The notes under the pieces were generated by a model, which ran no database searches, had not been told where the DNA came from, and saw nothing but the letters and a program-made list of their open reading frames with translations. Positions 51,749-61,034 of a stretch of 64,000 nucleotides of DNA are shown here, in pieces. Source of the DNA: Mxb001 sp964537955. GTDB taxonomy: Bacteria > Actinomycetota > Actinomycetes > S36-B12. Every line of letters starts with the position of its first letter. Position 1 is the first letter of the stretch. The translations under genes were made by a program, and so were the position numbers. Location of the stretch: NCBI GenBank assembly GCA_964537955.1, contig CAZICY010000002.1:57907-121906 (forward strand). The letters run 5' to 3'.

Positions 51749-52973
51749 CAGACCCTGCCGCCTCGCGACGCAGTTCGCGAGCGGTCACGACGACGCCCAC
51801 GACCGCCAGCGCCAGTCCGGCGGCTAGGGCGCTCGTGGCCAGTCCGCTCACGGTGCGCGGCATGACGAGCGTGGCGAGCGCCACGAGCAGGGCGGCCGCG
51901 CTCCACACTGCGACGACGGCGCGCCTGTCGTCGATGGCGAGACGGGTGAGGAGCAGCGCCTGCGCGAGCGCGAAGGCCGCGCCGATGGCTGCGAAGAGCC
52001 ACGCGATGGGCACGAGCGAGGCGTACGCCGACCCGCCCACGAACGCCACGACAAGGCCGGGTAGAGCCGCCGTTGCCCCCACGACGAGCAGCCCGATGGA
52101 GGCCACGGCGACGAGGGTGATGATCGTGGCGCGTTCTCTGCGCGAGTCGGCGAAGCGGGGAAAGGCGACCACGCCGACGAACTGCGGGAGCCAGAAGGCC
52201 ACCTTGGCGATGACGGCTCCGACGCCGTAGATGCCCGCCTGCTCCGCATCGAGCAGCGCGCGAGCGAGAAGAACGTCCACGTTGGTGAGCACGAAGAGCG
52301 CCAGCAGGGCATGCGTGGCATGCGCCGACTCGGGGAAGAAGCCCTCGAGTCGCGCCCGGGGGGCACGGGCGAGGGGGGCGACCACCCACCTGCCGACGAG
52401 CGCCCCCATGGCCGTGCCGATGGCCAGGCCCGCCATCGTGCCGAGCACGGTCCCGGTGGCGATCGCTCCTACGACGCCGCCGACGCCACGGCCCACGCCG
52501 ACCAGGGCGTAGACGGCGGCGAGCCGGCGGTAGGACTCCCGTCCCTGTGCCACGCCGTACTGCGCGCCTGCCCAGGTGATGGGGATGAAGGTGGCGGCCG
52601 CGAGCAGCAGCGAGGCCCAGCCATCGAGCCTCAGCAGCCAGATGAGCAGGGGACTCACGGCGAGCGTGGCGACGGCCACCGCCATCCCGCCGATGAGTCC
52701 GTCGCGCAGCATGCTGCGCGCGGCGCCGGCTCGCTGATCCGGGTCGACGGTCACCAGGCGCCGGGCGGCGACCGCTTGGATGCCCATGGCCAGGACGCTG
52801 CCGATGAGGAGGATGCCGAGGAGAGCGGCCAGGACGCCGAAGCCATTGGGACCGAGCGCGCGGGCAGCCACGACGCTCACGGCGTAGGCGAAGACCTGGG
52901 CGATGCCCAGGGCGACGGCGACGAGGGCGGTGTGGGAGGCCAGCGAGTCGCGGCGCGACGACCGCTCAGCCAT
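51738..52973 (-). CDS. Polysaccharide-type flippase (Wzx/MATE superfamily)
   Basis: A 411-residue integral membrane protein with about twelve helices and the paired six-helix arrangement of oligosaccharide flippases (AARALGPNGFGVLAALLG early, FAGxAYASLVPIAWLF-like segments late). It would move a lipid-linked sugar across the membrane. It lies next to glycan synthesis genes, which supports an envelope role, but the substrate is not known. Nearby membrane genes read in the opposite direction. Confidence 0.8.
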   Translation of the reverse strand: MAERSSRRDSLASHTALVAVALGIAQVFAYAVSVVAARALGPNGFGVLAALLGILLIGSVLAMGIQAVAARRLVTVDPDQRAGAARSMLRDGLIGGMAVAVATLAVSPLLIWLLRLDGWASLLLAAATFIPITWAGAQYGVAQGRESYRRLAAVYALVGVGRGVGGVVGAIATGTVLGTMAGLAIGTAMGALVGRWVVAPLARAPRARLEGFFPESAHATHALLALFVLTNVDVLLARALLDAEQAGIYGVGAVIAKVAFWLPQFVGVVAFPRFADSRRERATIITLVAVASIGLLVVGATAALPGLVVAFVGGSAYASLVPIAWLFAAIGAAFALAQALLLTRLAIDDRRAVVAVWSAAALLVALATLVMPRTVSGLATSALAAGLALAVVGVVVTARELRREAAGSATP

Positions 52974-53003
52974 GGGCGCTCACGCGTGCCACGATAACCC
53001 CCC

Positions 53004-54722
53004 ATGGCGGCACCGCGGCTCACGCGCATGCTGGCCTGCGCATGGGTCGGCCTGCTCACCGTTGCCGTCTACGGGCCCGCGCTCCTGCCGGGATTCGTGC
53101 TGAGCTACGACCTCGTCTTCACGCCACAGCAGGCCCTGCTGCCCGGGTCGATCGGCGTGGGCTCGGGACTGCCGAGGGCCGTGCCGCAGGATGCCGTGGT
53201 CGCCCTCGTCGAGACCGTGGTCCCGGGGATGATCGTCGAGAAGGTCGCCCTGCTCGCGATCCCCGTGCTCGCGGGCACGGGCATGCTGCGACTGCTACGC
53301 GGCACGGGTGCGGGCGTCGTCGCCGCCACGCTCGCCGTGGCGAATCCCTTCGTCGCGCAGCGCCTCGTCATCGGGCACTGGGGCTTCCTGCTTGCCTACG
53401 CCCTCGTCCCGTGGGCGCTTGTCGTGGCGCGCCGACTGCGCACGACGGGGGATGCGTGGGACGGCCTGCGCCTGATCCTGCTCGTCGCCGCGGGCTCCTT
53501 GACGCCGAGCGGCAGCCTGCTCATGGCGGCCGTCACGGTGCCGCCCGCGCTGCTGCCGCGATCACGCTATGGCGTGCGTGAGCGGGTCCTGCTCGCGGCA
53601 GCCGTCGTGGCGACGTGGCTGCCCTGGCTGCTCCCGGCGCTCACCCACCCCATCGGCACGCAGGCAGATCCCGACGGCACGCGCGTCTTCGCGCTGCGAC
53701 CTGATGCGCCGGGAGGGGCACTCGCGACGGCACTCACGGGAGGCGGCATATGGAACGCCGAGGTCGTCCTGCCGTCCCGGGGGACCGCCCTCACCTGGGT
53801 CTTCGCGGCGTGCCTGCTCGGACTGGCAGCGTGGGGAGCGCGCCCGCTCTGGCGCTCCCTCGGGCGCACCGTCGTCGGCTGGTGGGCGCTGGTGGCCGGC
53901 CTGGGCCTGCTCGCCGCCCTGGCGTCCCGTCTCCTCCCCGGGCCGTGGGGCGAACTAATCGACGCGCTGCCGGGCGGCGGACTGGCGCGGGATGCCCACA
54001 AACTTCTCGCCCCCTGGGTGCTGCTCGCCGCCGCTGCCGCGGGTGCCGGGGCCGGGCGCCTCATCGGCCACGTGGGCGACAAGGGTGCGAGGGTCACCGT
54101 GGTCGTCGCGCTTGCGGTCCTACCGCTGGCCTGCCAGCCCGACCTCCTCTGGGGCGCCGGCGGACGACTTCAGCCGGCGGCGTATCCGCAGGACTGGGCA
54201 GCCGTGCGGGCCGCGGTCGCCGACAGCCCGCGCCCCGGGGACGTCGCGTCCTTCCCCTGGACGGCGTTCCGCAGGTTCGACTGGAACGGCGACCGGACCG
54301 TGCTCGACCCCGCGCCACGGTGGCTCACGCGCACGACCGTGGTCTCCGACGACCTCGCCATCGACGTCAGCGGGGGACTGGTGGTGGTGTCCGGCGACGA
54401 TCCGCGAGCGCAGCGCATCGGTGCGGCCGTGGCAGAGGGGGACGAGGTCGCCGATCTCCTGCCGGGACTCGGAGTGGGCTGGGCCCTGGTCGCCCGCGGA
54501 ACCCCGGGGCCTGTTCCGGAGCTTCCCGGGTGGGAGCTGGTCCTGGAGGGCCAGGATCTGGCGCTGTACGCCGCCCCGGAGGGCACCGTCACGCCGGTGC
54601 GGCCCGACGTCCGGGCGGTCGCGGCGGTCGACGTCGTCCTGGCCGTCGCCCTCATGGCGGGGGCCGCTGTCGTGCTGATCCGGCGAGTCCGGGCGCGCCG
54701 GCCCGGGGGTTTGGTACCGTGA
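53004..54722 (+). CDS. Large membrane protein of the Rv0226c type
   Basis: A 572-residue protein with around ten membrane helices, a hydrophobic N-terminus and a C-terminal extracellular or periplasmic portion ending in one more helix (about residues 540-560). Length, position and topology resemble mycobacterial Rv0226c, and the architecture suggests a GT-C-type glycosyltransferase or glycan-processing enzyme. I see no diagnostic catalytic motif beyond an early acidic segment (SYDLVF). It is followed directly by a DUF2613 gene. Confidence 0.65.
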   Translation: MAAPRLTRMLACAWVGLLTVAVYGPALLPGFVLSYDLVFTPQQALLPGSIGVGSGLPRAVPQDAVVALVETVVPGMIVEKVALLAIPVLAGTGMLRLLRGTGAGVVAATLAVANPFVAQRLVIGHWGFLLAYALVPWALVVARRLRTTGDAWDGLRLILLVAAGSLTPSGSLLMAAVTVPPALLPRSRYGVRERVLLAAAVVATWLPWLLPALTHPIGTQADPDGTRVFALRPDAPGGALATALTGGGIWNAEVVLPSRGTALTWVFAACLLGLAAWGARPLWRSLGRTVVGWWALVAGLGLLAALASRLLPGPWGELIDALPGGGLARDAHKLLAPWVLLAAAAAGAGAGRLIGHVGDKGARVTVVVALAVLPLACQPDLLWGAGGRLQPAAYPQDWAAVRAAVADSPRPGDVASFPWTAFRRFDWNGDRTVLDPAPRWLTRTTVVSDDLAIDVSGGLVVVSGDDPRAQRIGAAVAEGDEVADLLPGLGVGWALVARGTPGPVPELPGWELVLEGQDLALYAAPEGTVTPVRPDVRAVAAVDVVLAVALMAGAAVVLIRRVRARRPGGLVP

Positions 54723-54740
54723 CCGACGAAGGAGGCAGGC

Positions 54741-54884
54741 ATGTCGGTGTGGATCGGTCCCATCATCGCGGCGGTCGTCGGTGCGGTCGTGGCCGCGGGC
54801 GCTTCCTTCGGCATCGTCTCGTCGCAGACAGCCGTGCCCCCTACGGTCGATAAGCCCTACGTCGTCTACGGCGCGACCAACTAG
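54741..54884 (+). CDS. DUF2613 small membrane protein
   Basis: A 47-residue protein, MSVWIGPIIAAVVGAVVAAG followed by ASFGIVSSQ and a Pro-rich tail. One helix is flanked by short tails, matching the DUF2613 proteins encoded beside aftD in mycobacteria (Rv0236A). AGGAGGCAGGC precedes the ATG. The last 44 bases are antisense to the end of the following glycosyltransferase gene. Confidence 0.85.
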   Translation: MSVWIGPIIAAVVGAVVAAGASFGIVSSQTAVPPTVDKPYVVYGATN

Positions 54885-55998
54885 CCGCGCGCGCCTTGCC
54901 GGCGCGCACCGCTGTCTCGAGCACATCCACGAACGCCTCCGCCGACGCGCCCCACGAGAACTCCGCCGAGCGCGCGCGGGCACGCTGCCCCATCGCATCG
55001 CGGCGGGTGCTGTCCGTGAGGATGGCGTCGAGCGCCGCGGCGAACTCGACTTCCCCGCCCTCAACGAGCACGCCCGTGACGCCGTCGACGATGGACTCCG
55101 TGACACCGCCTGCGTCGGCATAGGCGACGGCCGGCACGCCGCGCGAGGCCGCCTCCATGACGACGAGTCCCCACCCTTCCTTCAGTGAGGGCAGGGCGAG
55201 GACCCACGCTCGGTCCACCTGCCTGGCCTTCTCCGCCTCGCTGACGTGGCCGGTGAATTCCACGATGTCGGCGACGCCATGGGCGGCGGCCGCCTCGTGC
55301 AGCTGCTGGGCCCACCAGCCGTCGCCCACCACCGCGACCGTCAGTCCGGGATGCTCCGCGCGCAACCGGGCCGCGGCGGCGAGGACGTGCTCGACGCGCT
55401 TGTGCGGGACGAGTCGGCCGAGGACGAGGATGCGCGGCGCGGGGTCACGGGGTGCACCGCTGTCGGGCAGCGGCTCCGTGCCGTTGTGCACCACGGTGAT
55501 GTCATCCGCTGACACGCCCTGTTCGACGAGCTCGCGTCGCGTCGCCTGAGACACCGCGACGTACCTGTTGCCGCGCAGTGCGCGAGGCGCTGCGACGGAT
55601 TCGATGAACCAGCCCACGCGCGCCCGTAGGGGGTCGTAGACCACCGGCCACTGCTCACGATGGACGTGGTGGACCAGCACCACCGTGGGGGCCGCGGTCG
55701 CGAAACGGGCGAAGAACGGAACGCCGTTCTGCGTGTCGACGACGACATCCACCCTGCCGAGTGCCCCGCGGCGCAAGAGCCCGCGCGCACGGGAGTAGAC
55801 GCTCAGCTTCGTTCCGACGCGCACGATGCGCATGCCTTCGCGGACCTCGAGGCCCGGGGCCGAGTCGTGGGCAGCGCACACCAGGGTCACGTGGTGCCCA
55901 TCCCTTGCCCAGCGCCGTGCCAGCTGCTCGACATAGACCTCCGAGCCACCGCCCTCGGGGTTGGCGGTGTCGCGCCAGTTGAGGACGACGATGTGCAC
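54841..55998 (-). CDS. GT4-family glycosyltransferase (Rv0225-like)
   Basis: A 385-residue GT-B glycosyltransferase. The N-terminal HIVVLNWRDTANPEGGG region has the loop typical of this subgroup. The C-terminal half has LVLGRLVPHKR and the donor-site LPSLKEGWGLVVMEAA (E-x7-E). The start GTG 55998 was chosen over a longer in-frame extension because GAGG lies just upstream and the family starts here. Length matches Rv0225 of M. tuberculosis. The donor sugar is unknown. Confidence 0.85.
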   Translation of the reverse strand: MHIVVLNWRDTANPEGGGSEVYVEQLARRWARDGHHVTLVCAAHDSAPGLEVREGMRIVRVGTKLSVYSRARGLLRRGALGRVDVVVDTQNGVPFFARFATAAPTVVLVHHVHREQWPVVYDPLRARVGWFIESVAAPRALRGNRYVAVSQATRRELVEQGVSADDITVVHNGTEPLPDSGAPRDPAPRILVLGRLVPHKRVEHVLAAAARLRAEHPGLTVAVVGDGWWAQQLHEAAAAHGVADIVEFTGHVSEAEKARQVDRAWVLALPSLKEGWGLVVMEAASRGVPAVAYADAGGVTESIVDGVTGVLVEGGEVEFAAALDAILTDSTRRDAMGQRARARSAEFSWGASAEAFVDVLETAVRAGKARAASWSRRRRRRAYRP

Positions 55999-56049
55999 CG
56001 CCTCACGGTACGTGCTGCCCGATCCGCGCGTGCGACCATCCCGCTGGGG

Positions 56050-56055
56050 TAACGT
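56050..56055 (+). promoter_or_regulatory. Putative -10 element (TAACGT), leaderless methyltransferase
   Basis: Ends 6 bases before the GTG at 56062 in the 63-base gap between divergent genes. Confidence 0.5.
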
Positions 56056-56061
56056 CACGGG

Positions 56062-56868
56062 GTGTCCGCCGCTTGGCCCGCTGGGGAAGCCGCCGGCCCC
56101 GTCCGTGCCCTCGAGCGCCCTCCTTCGTGGGCCTTCCGGGCCACGTGGCGTCGCTCTGTCGGGCTCTTCCGGTCCTTTCTCGTCGAGCAGACCGATCCCG
56201 ATCGCTTCTATGGCGATCTCGCCGCCGACTCGGCCGCCCACGTGGCCAGCTTCCAGCCGCTCGAGGGCGCGCGACTGCTCGACGTGGGCGGCGGACCGGG
56301 TTTCTTCGCGGATGCCTTCGCTGAGCGGGGGGCGACGTACGTCGCCGTGGACGCCGACGCGGGCGAGATGCGGCTGCATGGGCGGGCGCCTGGTCCGCGC
56401 ACGGTGCAGGCGAGCGGCACCGCCCTGCCCTTCGCCGACGGGGCGTTCGATGTCGCCTACTCGTCGAACGTCCTGGAGCACGTCCCGGAGCCCTGGGCCA
56501 TGGCCGACGAGATGGTGCGCGTCGTGAGGCCCGGGGGACTCGTCGTCATCTCCTACACGCTGTGGTTCGGCCCCTGGGGAGGGCACGAGACCGCGCCCTG
56601 GCACCTCCTCGGCGGTCACCGGGCTGCCCGGCGCTACGCGCGCGCCACCGGCCACGCCCCCAAGAACGTCTTCGGCGAGAGCCTCTTCCCGATCACGGCG
56701 GCAGCGGGCATCGCTTGGGCGCGGGCATGCCCGGACGTCCACGTGGTGGCCGCGATACCGCGCTACCTGCCCAGAGCGCTGCGATGGGTCGCGGATGTGC
56801 CGCTCCTGCGCGAGGCGCTGGCGTGGAATCTCATGCTGGTCCTGCGCAGGCGGGGGAGCGTCGAGTGA
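56062..56868 (+). CDS. SAM-dependent methyltransferase (Rv0224c-like)
   Basis: A 268-residue class I methyltransferase. Motif I is LLDVGGGPGFF around residues 72-82, then the acidic post-I residue (VAVDADAG), and VLEHVPEPW with RPGG as the later conserved blocks. The relative Rv0224c lies next to Rv0225 in mycobacteria, as here. Substrate unknown. The GTG start directly follows a likely -10. The stop overlaps the aftD-like gene by 4 bases. Confidence 0.85.
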   Translation: MSAAWPAGEAAGPVRALERPPSWAFRATWRRSVGLFRSFLVEQTDPDRFYGDLAADSAAHVASFQPLEGARLLDVGGGPGFFADAFAERGATYVAVDADAGEMRLHGRAPGPRTVQASGTALPFADGAFDVAYSSNVLEHVPEPWAMADEMVRVVRPGGLVVISYTLWFGPWGGHETAPWHLLGGHRAARRYARATGHAPKNVFGESLFPITAAAGIAWARACPDVHVVAAIPRYLPRALRWVADVPLLREALAWNLMLVLRRRGSVE

Positions 56869-59800
56869 GCGTCGGCACATCACAGGCGACGGCGGCCACA
56901 GCGGACCAGCCTGCGTCGCCGCGGCTGCTGCACCGGCTGCGCCTCGGTGCGGTCTGCGTCGTGCTCGCGGCCCTGGCGTTCATCCAGGACCCCGGCCGCA
57001 TCGCCGCCGACACCAAGCTGGACCTCGCGGTCGATCCGAGCGGCTTCCTCCAGCGCGCGCTGTCCCTGTGGGAGCCGCTCGGCTTCTTCGGGCAATTGCA
57101 GAACCAGGCCTACGGATACCTGTTCCCCGTGGGACCGGTGTTCGTCCTGGGCGACGCCATGGGCCTGCCGGCGTGGGTTGTGCAAAGGCTGTGGTGGTCC
57201 GCACTGCTCATTGCGGCGTTTCTCGGGGTCGCACGACTTGCCCGAATGCTCGGAGTGCAGCGCGAGAGCTCGCGCATCATCGCGGGACTGGCATACGCGC
57301 TCGCGCCGCGCATGGTCACCGAGATCGGCGTGCTGTCCGTCGAGGTGCTCCCCTTCGCCGTGGCGCCATGGGTGCTCATTCCCCTGGTGGCGATCGCGGA
57401 CGGACGGGTGTCGGCCCGGCGCGGGGCTGCCCTCAGTGGCATCGCCGTTCTCGCGGCGGGCGGGGTCAATGCGGTGGCGACCGCGGCCGTCCTGCCGCTG
57501 GGCGCCTGGTGGATCCTCACCAGGTTCCGCGGTCGGGCCCGCGTGGCGCTCGTGGGCTGGTGGGCGCTCGCCGTGGGGCTCGCCACGCTCTGGTGGGCGA
57601 TCCCCTTGGTCATCCTCGGGCGCTACTCGCCGCCCTTCCTCGACTGGATCGAGTCGTCCTCGGTCACGACGCTCATCACCTCACCTGACACCGTGCTGCG
57701 GGGCGCCTCGCAGTGGGTCGCTTACGTCGTCGAGCCGGGCGGTCCCAGTTGGCCTGGCGGATGGGCCCTGGTGTCGACGCCGGTGCTCATTTTCACGGCG
57801 GGGGCCGTCGCAGCGGTAGGCCTGGCGGGACTCGCCGCCCGCAGCACGCCCTACCGGGGATTTCTCGTCGGCGGAGTGCTCATCGGCGTCGTCCTGGTGT
57901 CCCTGGGGCACACCGGTGCGGTGCAGGGCATCGCGGCGCCCGTGCTCCAGGACGCCCTCGACGGGCTGCTCGCACCCTTGCGCAACACCCACAAGTTCGA
58001 CCTCGTGCTGCGGCTGCCACTGGCGCTAGGTGTCGGATTCGCGGTGGATGCCGCTTGCCGGCGGGTGTCGCGCAGGCACCCGATGGGTCCCCGGTTCGTC
58101 GCCGCCGGGATGACGGTGGCCATTGCCGCGGGCACCTGGCCGATGGCCACCGGCACCCTGGCGCGTGAGCGCTCCTTCGCTTCCGTCCCCGACTACTGGG
58201 CCCAGGTCGCGCAATGGCTCGCGGAGGAGTCACCCGACGGGCGCGCCCTGGTCGTGCCCGGTGCGTCCTTCGGCATCTACACGTGGGGCCGCACCCAGGA
58301 CGAGCCGCTCCAACCGCTGGCCACCTCCCCCTGGGCGGTGCGCGACGCCGTCCCTCTGTCGAGCGCGGGCAACATCCGCTGGCTGGATGCCATCCAGGAC
58401 AGGCTCGACTCGGGGCGCGGGTCGCCCCGCTTGGCCGATGCGCTCGCCCGGGCGGGCGTCGACTACGTCATCGTGCGCAACGACATCGACCAGCGCCGCA
58501 GTGCCACGCCTCGCACGGTCCTGGTGCGGCAGGCGATGCTGCGCTCGGGTGGATTCACCCCCGTTGCCGGCTTCGGCCCGGCCCTGCCGCCGTTCCGCAC
58601 GCCCACCACCGTCGTGGACGACGGGCTCCAGGACACCGTGGCAGCCGTGGAGGTGTGGCAGGTCGCGTCGCCGCTGGCATCCGGCGATCCGCGCGTGACC
58701 CTGCGGGACGCGTCCCAGGTCATCGTGACCTCCGGCTCGGCGGAGTCGCTCGTGGACCTGGCGGACGCGGAGGTCCTGGGGTCGCGTCCCGTGGTGGTGC
58801 TGGGCGACGAGGGTCCGCTGGAGGGTGTCGACGGCGTCTCGACGGACTACGCCGTGACGGATGGCTTCCGCCGCAGCGAGGTGAGCGTGGGGTCCACGCG
58901 GGACAACCGCTCTCAGACGCTCACTCCGGGCGACACATACGTGCAGGACAGGCGCGTCCACGACTACTACACGGGCGGCCCCGCGGGACTCCAAGCGGTC
59001 GCAGTCTTCGAGGGCGGGACCGTGACGGCGTCGTCGAGCGGCAGCGAGGTCACGGCCCTGCGCGCTCGCTCGAACGCCACTCAGCCCTGGGCCGCGCTCG
59101 ACGGCGATCCCTTCACATCATGGGTCTCGGGGGATCTCGAGCGGGGCGTCGGCCAGTGGTGGCAGGTCACCTCGGACGAGCCGTTCAGCGCGTCGTGGGT
59201 GACGGTGCGCCTGGTCGTGGGACAGGTCGCGGGGATCGAGCCGGCATCCGTGACGGTCACGACGGACGCAGGCGAGGTGACCGTGCCCGTAGCGGCGACG
59301 GACCAGCCGCAGCGACTGCCTGTGCCAGCGGGGGACACCCGCACCCTCCGGCTCACGCTCGCCTCTGTGGCGGATGGGGGACCGGGTGAGGGGTTCGGCC
59401 TGCGCGAGGTCCAGATCCCGGGCGTCGACGTGACCCGCTACGTGGAGGCTCCCGGGGTCGCAGACGGGGGGCCGATCGTGCTCACCGCGCGCAAGGGGGA
59501 GCAGACGGGATGCGCCGCCGTGGCCGGTCAGCTCGTCTGCACGCCCCGGCTCGGGCGCGTGGGCGAGGAGCGGACGGGGATCCGGCGCATCGTCGACGTG
59601 GCTGCCTCGGGCGACTACCGGCTGCGCATCTGGGTGCGGCCACGAGCGGGTGCCGCGCTCGACCGTCTCCTGGCCCCGGCACTGCCGGTGTCCCCTCGCG
59701 CATCGGCCACGAGCGTCTACACCAGCGACGCCGCCAATCGTCCCCAAGCCGCCGTGGATGGGGTCCTCTCCACGTCGTGGCTGCCGTCGACGCTGGACGA

Positions 59801-61034
59801 GCGGCCGGAACTCGGCATCGAGTGGGGTGAGCCGCGCCGGATCCGCGGAGTGCGCCTGGACATCGACCCCGACCTCGCAGCGAGTCGACCCCTGCGCGTG
59901 ACCGTGACCGTGAACGGTCGCGAGACGACCGACATCGTCTCGGCTCGTGGCGCGATCACCGTGCCCGCGCAGGAGGCCACCGCACTGAGCATCCGCTTCG
60001 ACAACGCAGACGTGGTGCGCAGCCTGGACCCGGCAACGGGGACGCTCACGGCCCTGCCGATCGGCATCAACGAGGTGCGACTGCTCGGTGCCGAGGACAT
60101 CGTCAAGGGGCCGAGGCTCTTCGACGAGGTGAGCGTCCCGTGCGGATTCGGTCCGGAGCTGGTCGTCGATGGCGACGTGCGGGCTGAAACCGCCGTGACA
60201 GCGACGGTGAGCCAGGCGATCAGCGACGCGCTCCTGCCCGCGGTCCCCTGCGGTGGGCGCATCGTCTCCCTGGCGCAGGGCAGGCACGTCATCGAGGCGG
60301 TCTCGACAGCGCAGTTCGCGGTGGAGGCCATTGCCCTGGAGCCTGTCGACGGCGCGTCCGCGCTGCCTCCGCCGGGGACCGGTGGCGACCCACAGGTGCA
60401 GGAGTGGGGTGCGACCGAGCGCACGGTGGACATTCCTGCGGCCGCAGCACCGCGCATCCTCGAGACGACGGAGAACTTCAATGCCGGTTGGTCTGCCTCC
60501 CTGGGGGGCACCGATCTGCGTGCCGTGCGGGTCGACGGGTGGAGACAGGGCTGGATCGTGCCGGCAGGCGCTTCGGGGACCGCGACGTTGGCATTCGGGC
60601 CGCAGGCGGCCTACGTCGGCGGGCTGCTGGCGGGGCTGCTCGGACTGATCGCGCTGATCGCCCTGGCCCTCGCCGGGCGCGGGCGTCAAGGAGACGTGGC
60701 ACCGCCGGCGCCCGCGAGTCGGGGGTGGGCACTCGCGGCAGGGGCAGCGGCGGCGGGGCTCCTCGTGGGCGGCCTCCCCGGCGCCCTGGTGGCTCTCGCG
60801 GCCATGGGGGCCGCGTGGGCGCTGCCACGACCCGCGGTGGCAGGGGCCTTGGCCTTGGCCAGCGGCGTGGGCGCTGCGCTCGCGCCGTGGCCAGGCCGAC
60901 TGGAGGCCGAACCGGCCCTGCTGGTCGCTACGGCGCTGCTGGCGATCGGGTCGCTGGCGGCTGCTGCAGCGCCGCCGCGGACTCGCCGGGGGTCCGGCGA
61001 TGCGCCCACGCGAGGATCGGCTTCTCCAGCATGA
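56865..61034 (+). CDS. aftD: AftD-like alpha-(1->3)-arabinofuranosyltransferase
   Basis: A 1389-residue GT-C membrane glycosyltransferase. About 11 N-terminal helices (residues ~25-440) carry an early acidic segment (DTKLDLAVDP) in the first extracytoplasmic loop. A large extracytoplasmic region contains two discoidin/F5-8C-like carbohydrate-binding modules (about residues 724-845 and 946-1080, each with an A-x-DGD or AVDGV and TSW element). C-terminal helices close the protein at about 1246-1375. AftD relatives attach alpha-1,3-arabinofuranose to arabinogalactan and lipoarabinomannan. GTG 56865 overlaps the methyltransferase stop. Its last 107 bases are antisense to the acyltransferase gene. 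Confidence 0.85.
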   Translation: MSVGTSQATAATADQPASPRLLHRLRLGAVCVVLAALAFIQDPGRIAADTKLDLAVDPSGFLQRALSLWEPLGFFGQLQNQAYGYLFPVGPVFVLGDAMGLPAWVVQRLWWSALLIAAFLGVARLARMLGVQRESSRIIAGLAYALAPRMVTEIGVLSVEVLPFAVAPWVLIPLVAIADGRVSARRGAALSGIAVLAAGGVNAVATAAVLPLGAWWILTRFRGRARVALVGWWALAVGLATLWWAIPLVILGRYSPPFLDWIESSSVTTLITSPDTVLRGASQWVAYVVEPGGPSWPGGWALVSTPVLIFTAGAVAAVGLAGLAARSTPYRGFLVGGVLIGVVLVSLGHTGAVQGIAAPVLQDALDGLLAPLRNTHKFDLVLRLPLALGVGFAVDAACRRVSRRHPMGPRFVAAGMTVAIAAGTWPMATGTLARERSFASVPDYWAQVAQWLAEESPDGRALVVPGASFGIYTWGRTQDEPLQPLATSPWAVRDAVPLSSAGNIRWLDAIQDRLDSGRGSPRLADALARAGVDYVIVRNDIDQRRSATPRTVLVRQAMLRSGGFTPVAGFGPALPPFRTPTTVVDDGLQDTVAAVEVWQVASPLASGDPRVTLRDASQVIVTSGSAESLVDLADAEVLGSRPVVVLGDEGPLEGVDGVSTDYAVTDGFRRSEVSVGSTRDNRSQTLTPGDTYVQDRRVHDYYTGGPAGLQAVAVFEGGTVTASSSGSEVTALRARSNATQPWAALDGDPFTSWVSGDLERGVGQWWQVTSDEPFSASWVTVRLVVGQVAGIEPASVTVTTDAGEVTVPVAATDQPQRLPVPAGDTRTLRLTLASVADGGPGEGFGLREVQIPGVDVTRYVEAPGVADGGPIVLTARKGEQTGCAAVAGQLVCTPRLGRVGEERTGIRRIVDVAASGDYRLRIWVRPRAGAALDRLLAPALPVSPRASATSVYTSDAANRPQAAVDGVLSTSWLPSTLDERPELGIEWGEPRRIRGVRLDIDPDLAASRPLRVTVTVNGRETTDIVSARGAITVPAQEATALSIRFDNADVVRSLDPATGTLTALPIGINEVRLLGAEDIVKGPRLFDEVSVPCGFGPELVVDGDVRAETAVTATVSQAISDALLPAVPCGGRIVSLAQGRHVIEAVSTAQFAVEAIALEPVDGASALPPPGTGGDPQVQEWGATERTVDIPAAAAPRILETTENFNAGWSASLGGTDLRAVRVDGWRQGWIVPAGASGTATLAFGPQAAYVGGLLAGLLGLIALIALALAGRGRQGDVAPPAPASRGWALAAGAAAAGLLVGGLPGALVALAAMGAAWALPRPAVAGALALASGVGAALAPWPGRLEAEPALLVATALLAIGSLAAAAAPPRTRRGSGDAPTRGSASPA

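Noticed and set aside
55999..56883. N-terminal extension of the minus-strand GT4 gene to 680 residues
   Set aside because: The extension lies opposite the methyltransferase and is compositionally a shadow. The family starts at GTG 55998 with GAGG upstream.
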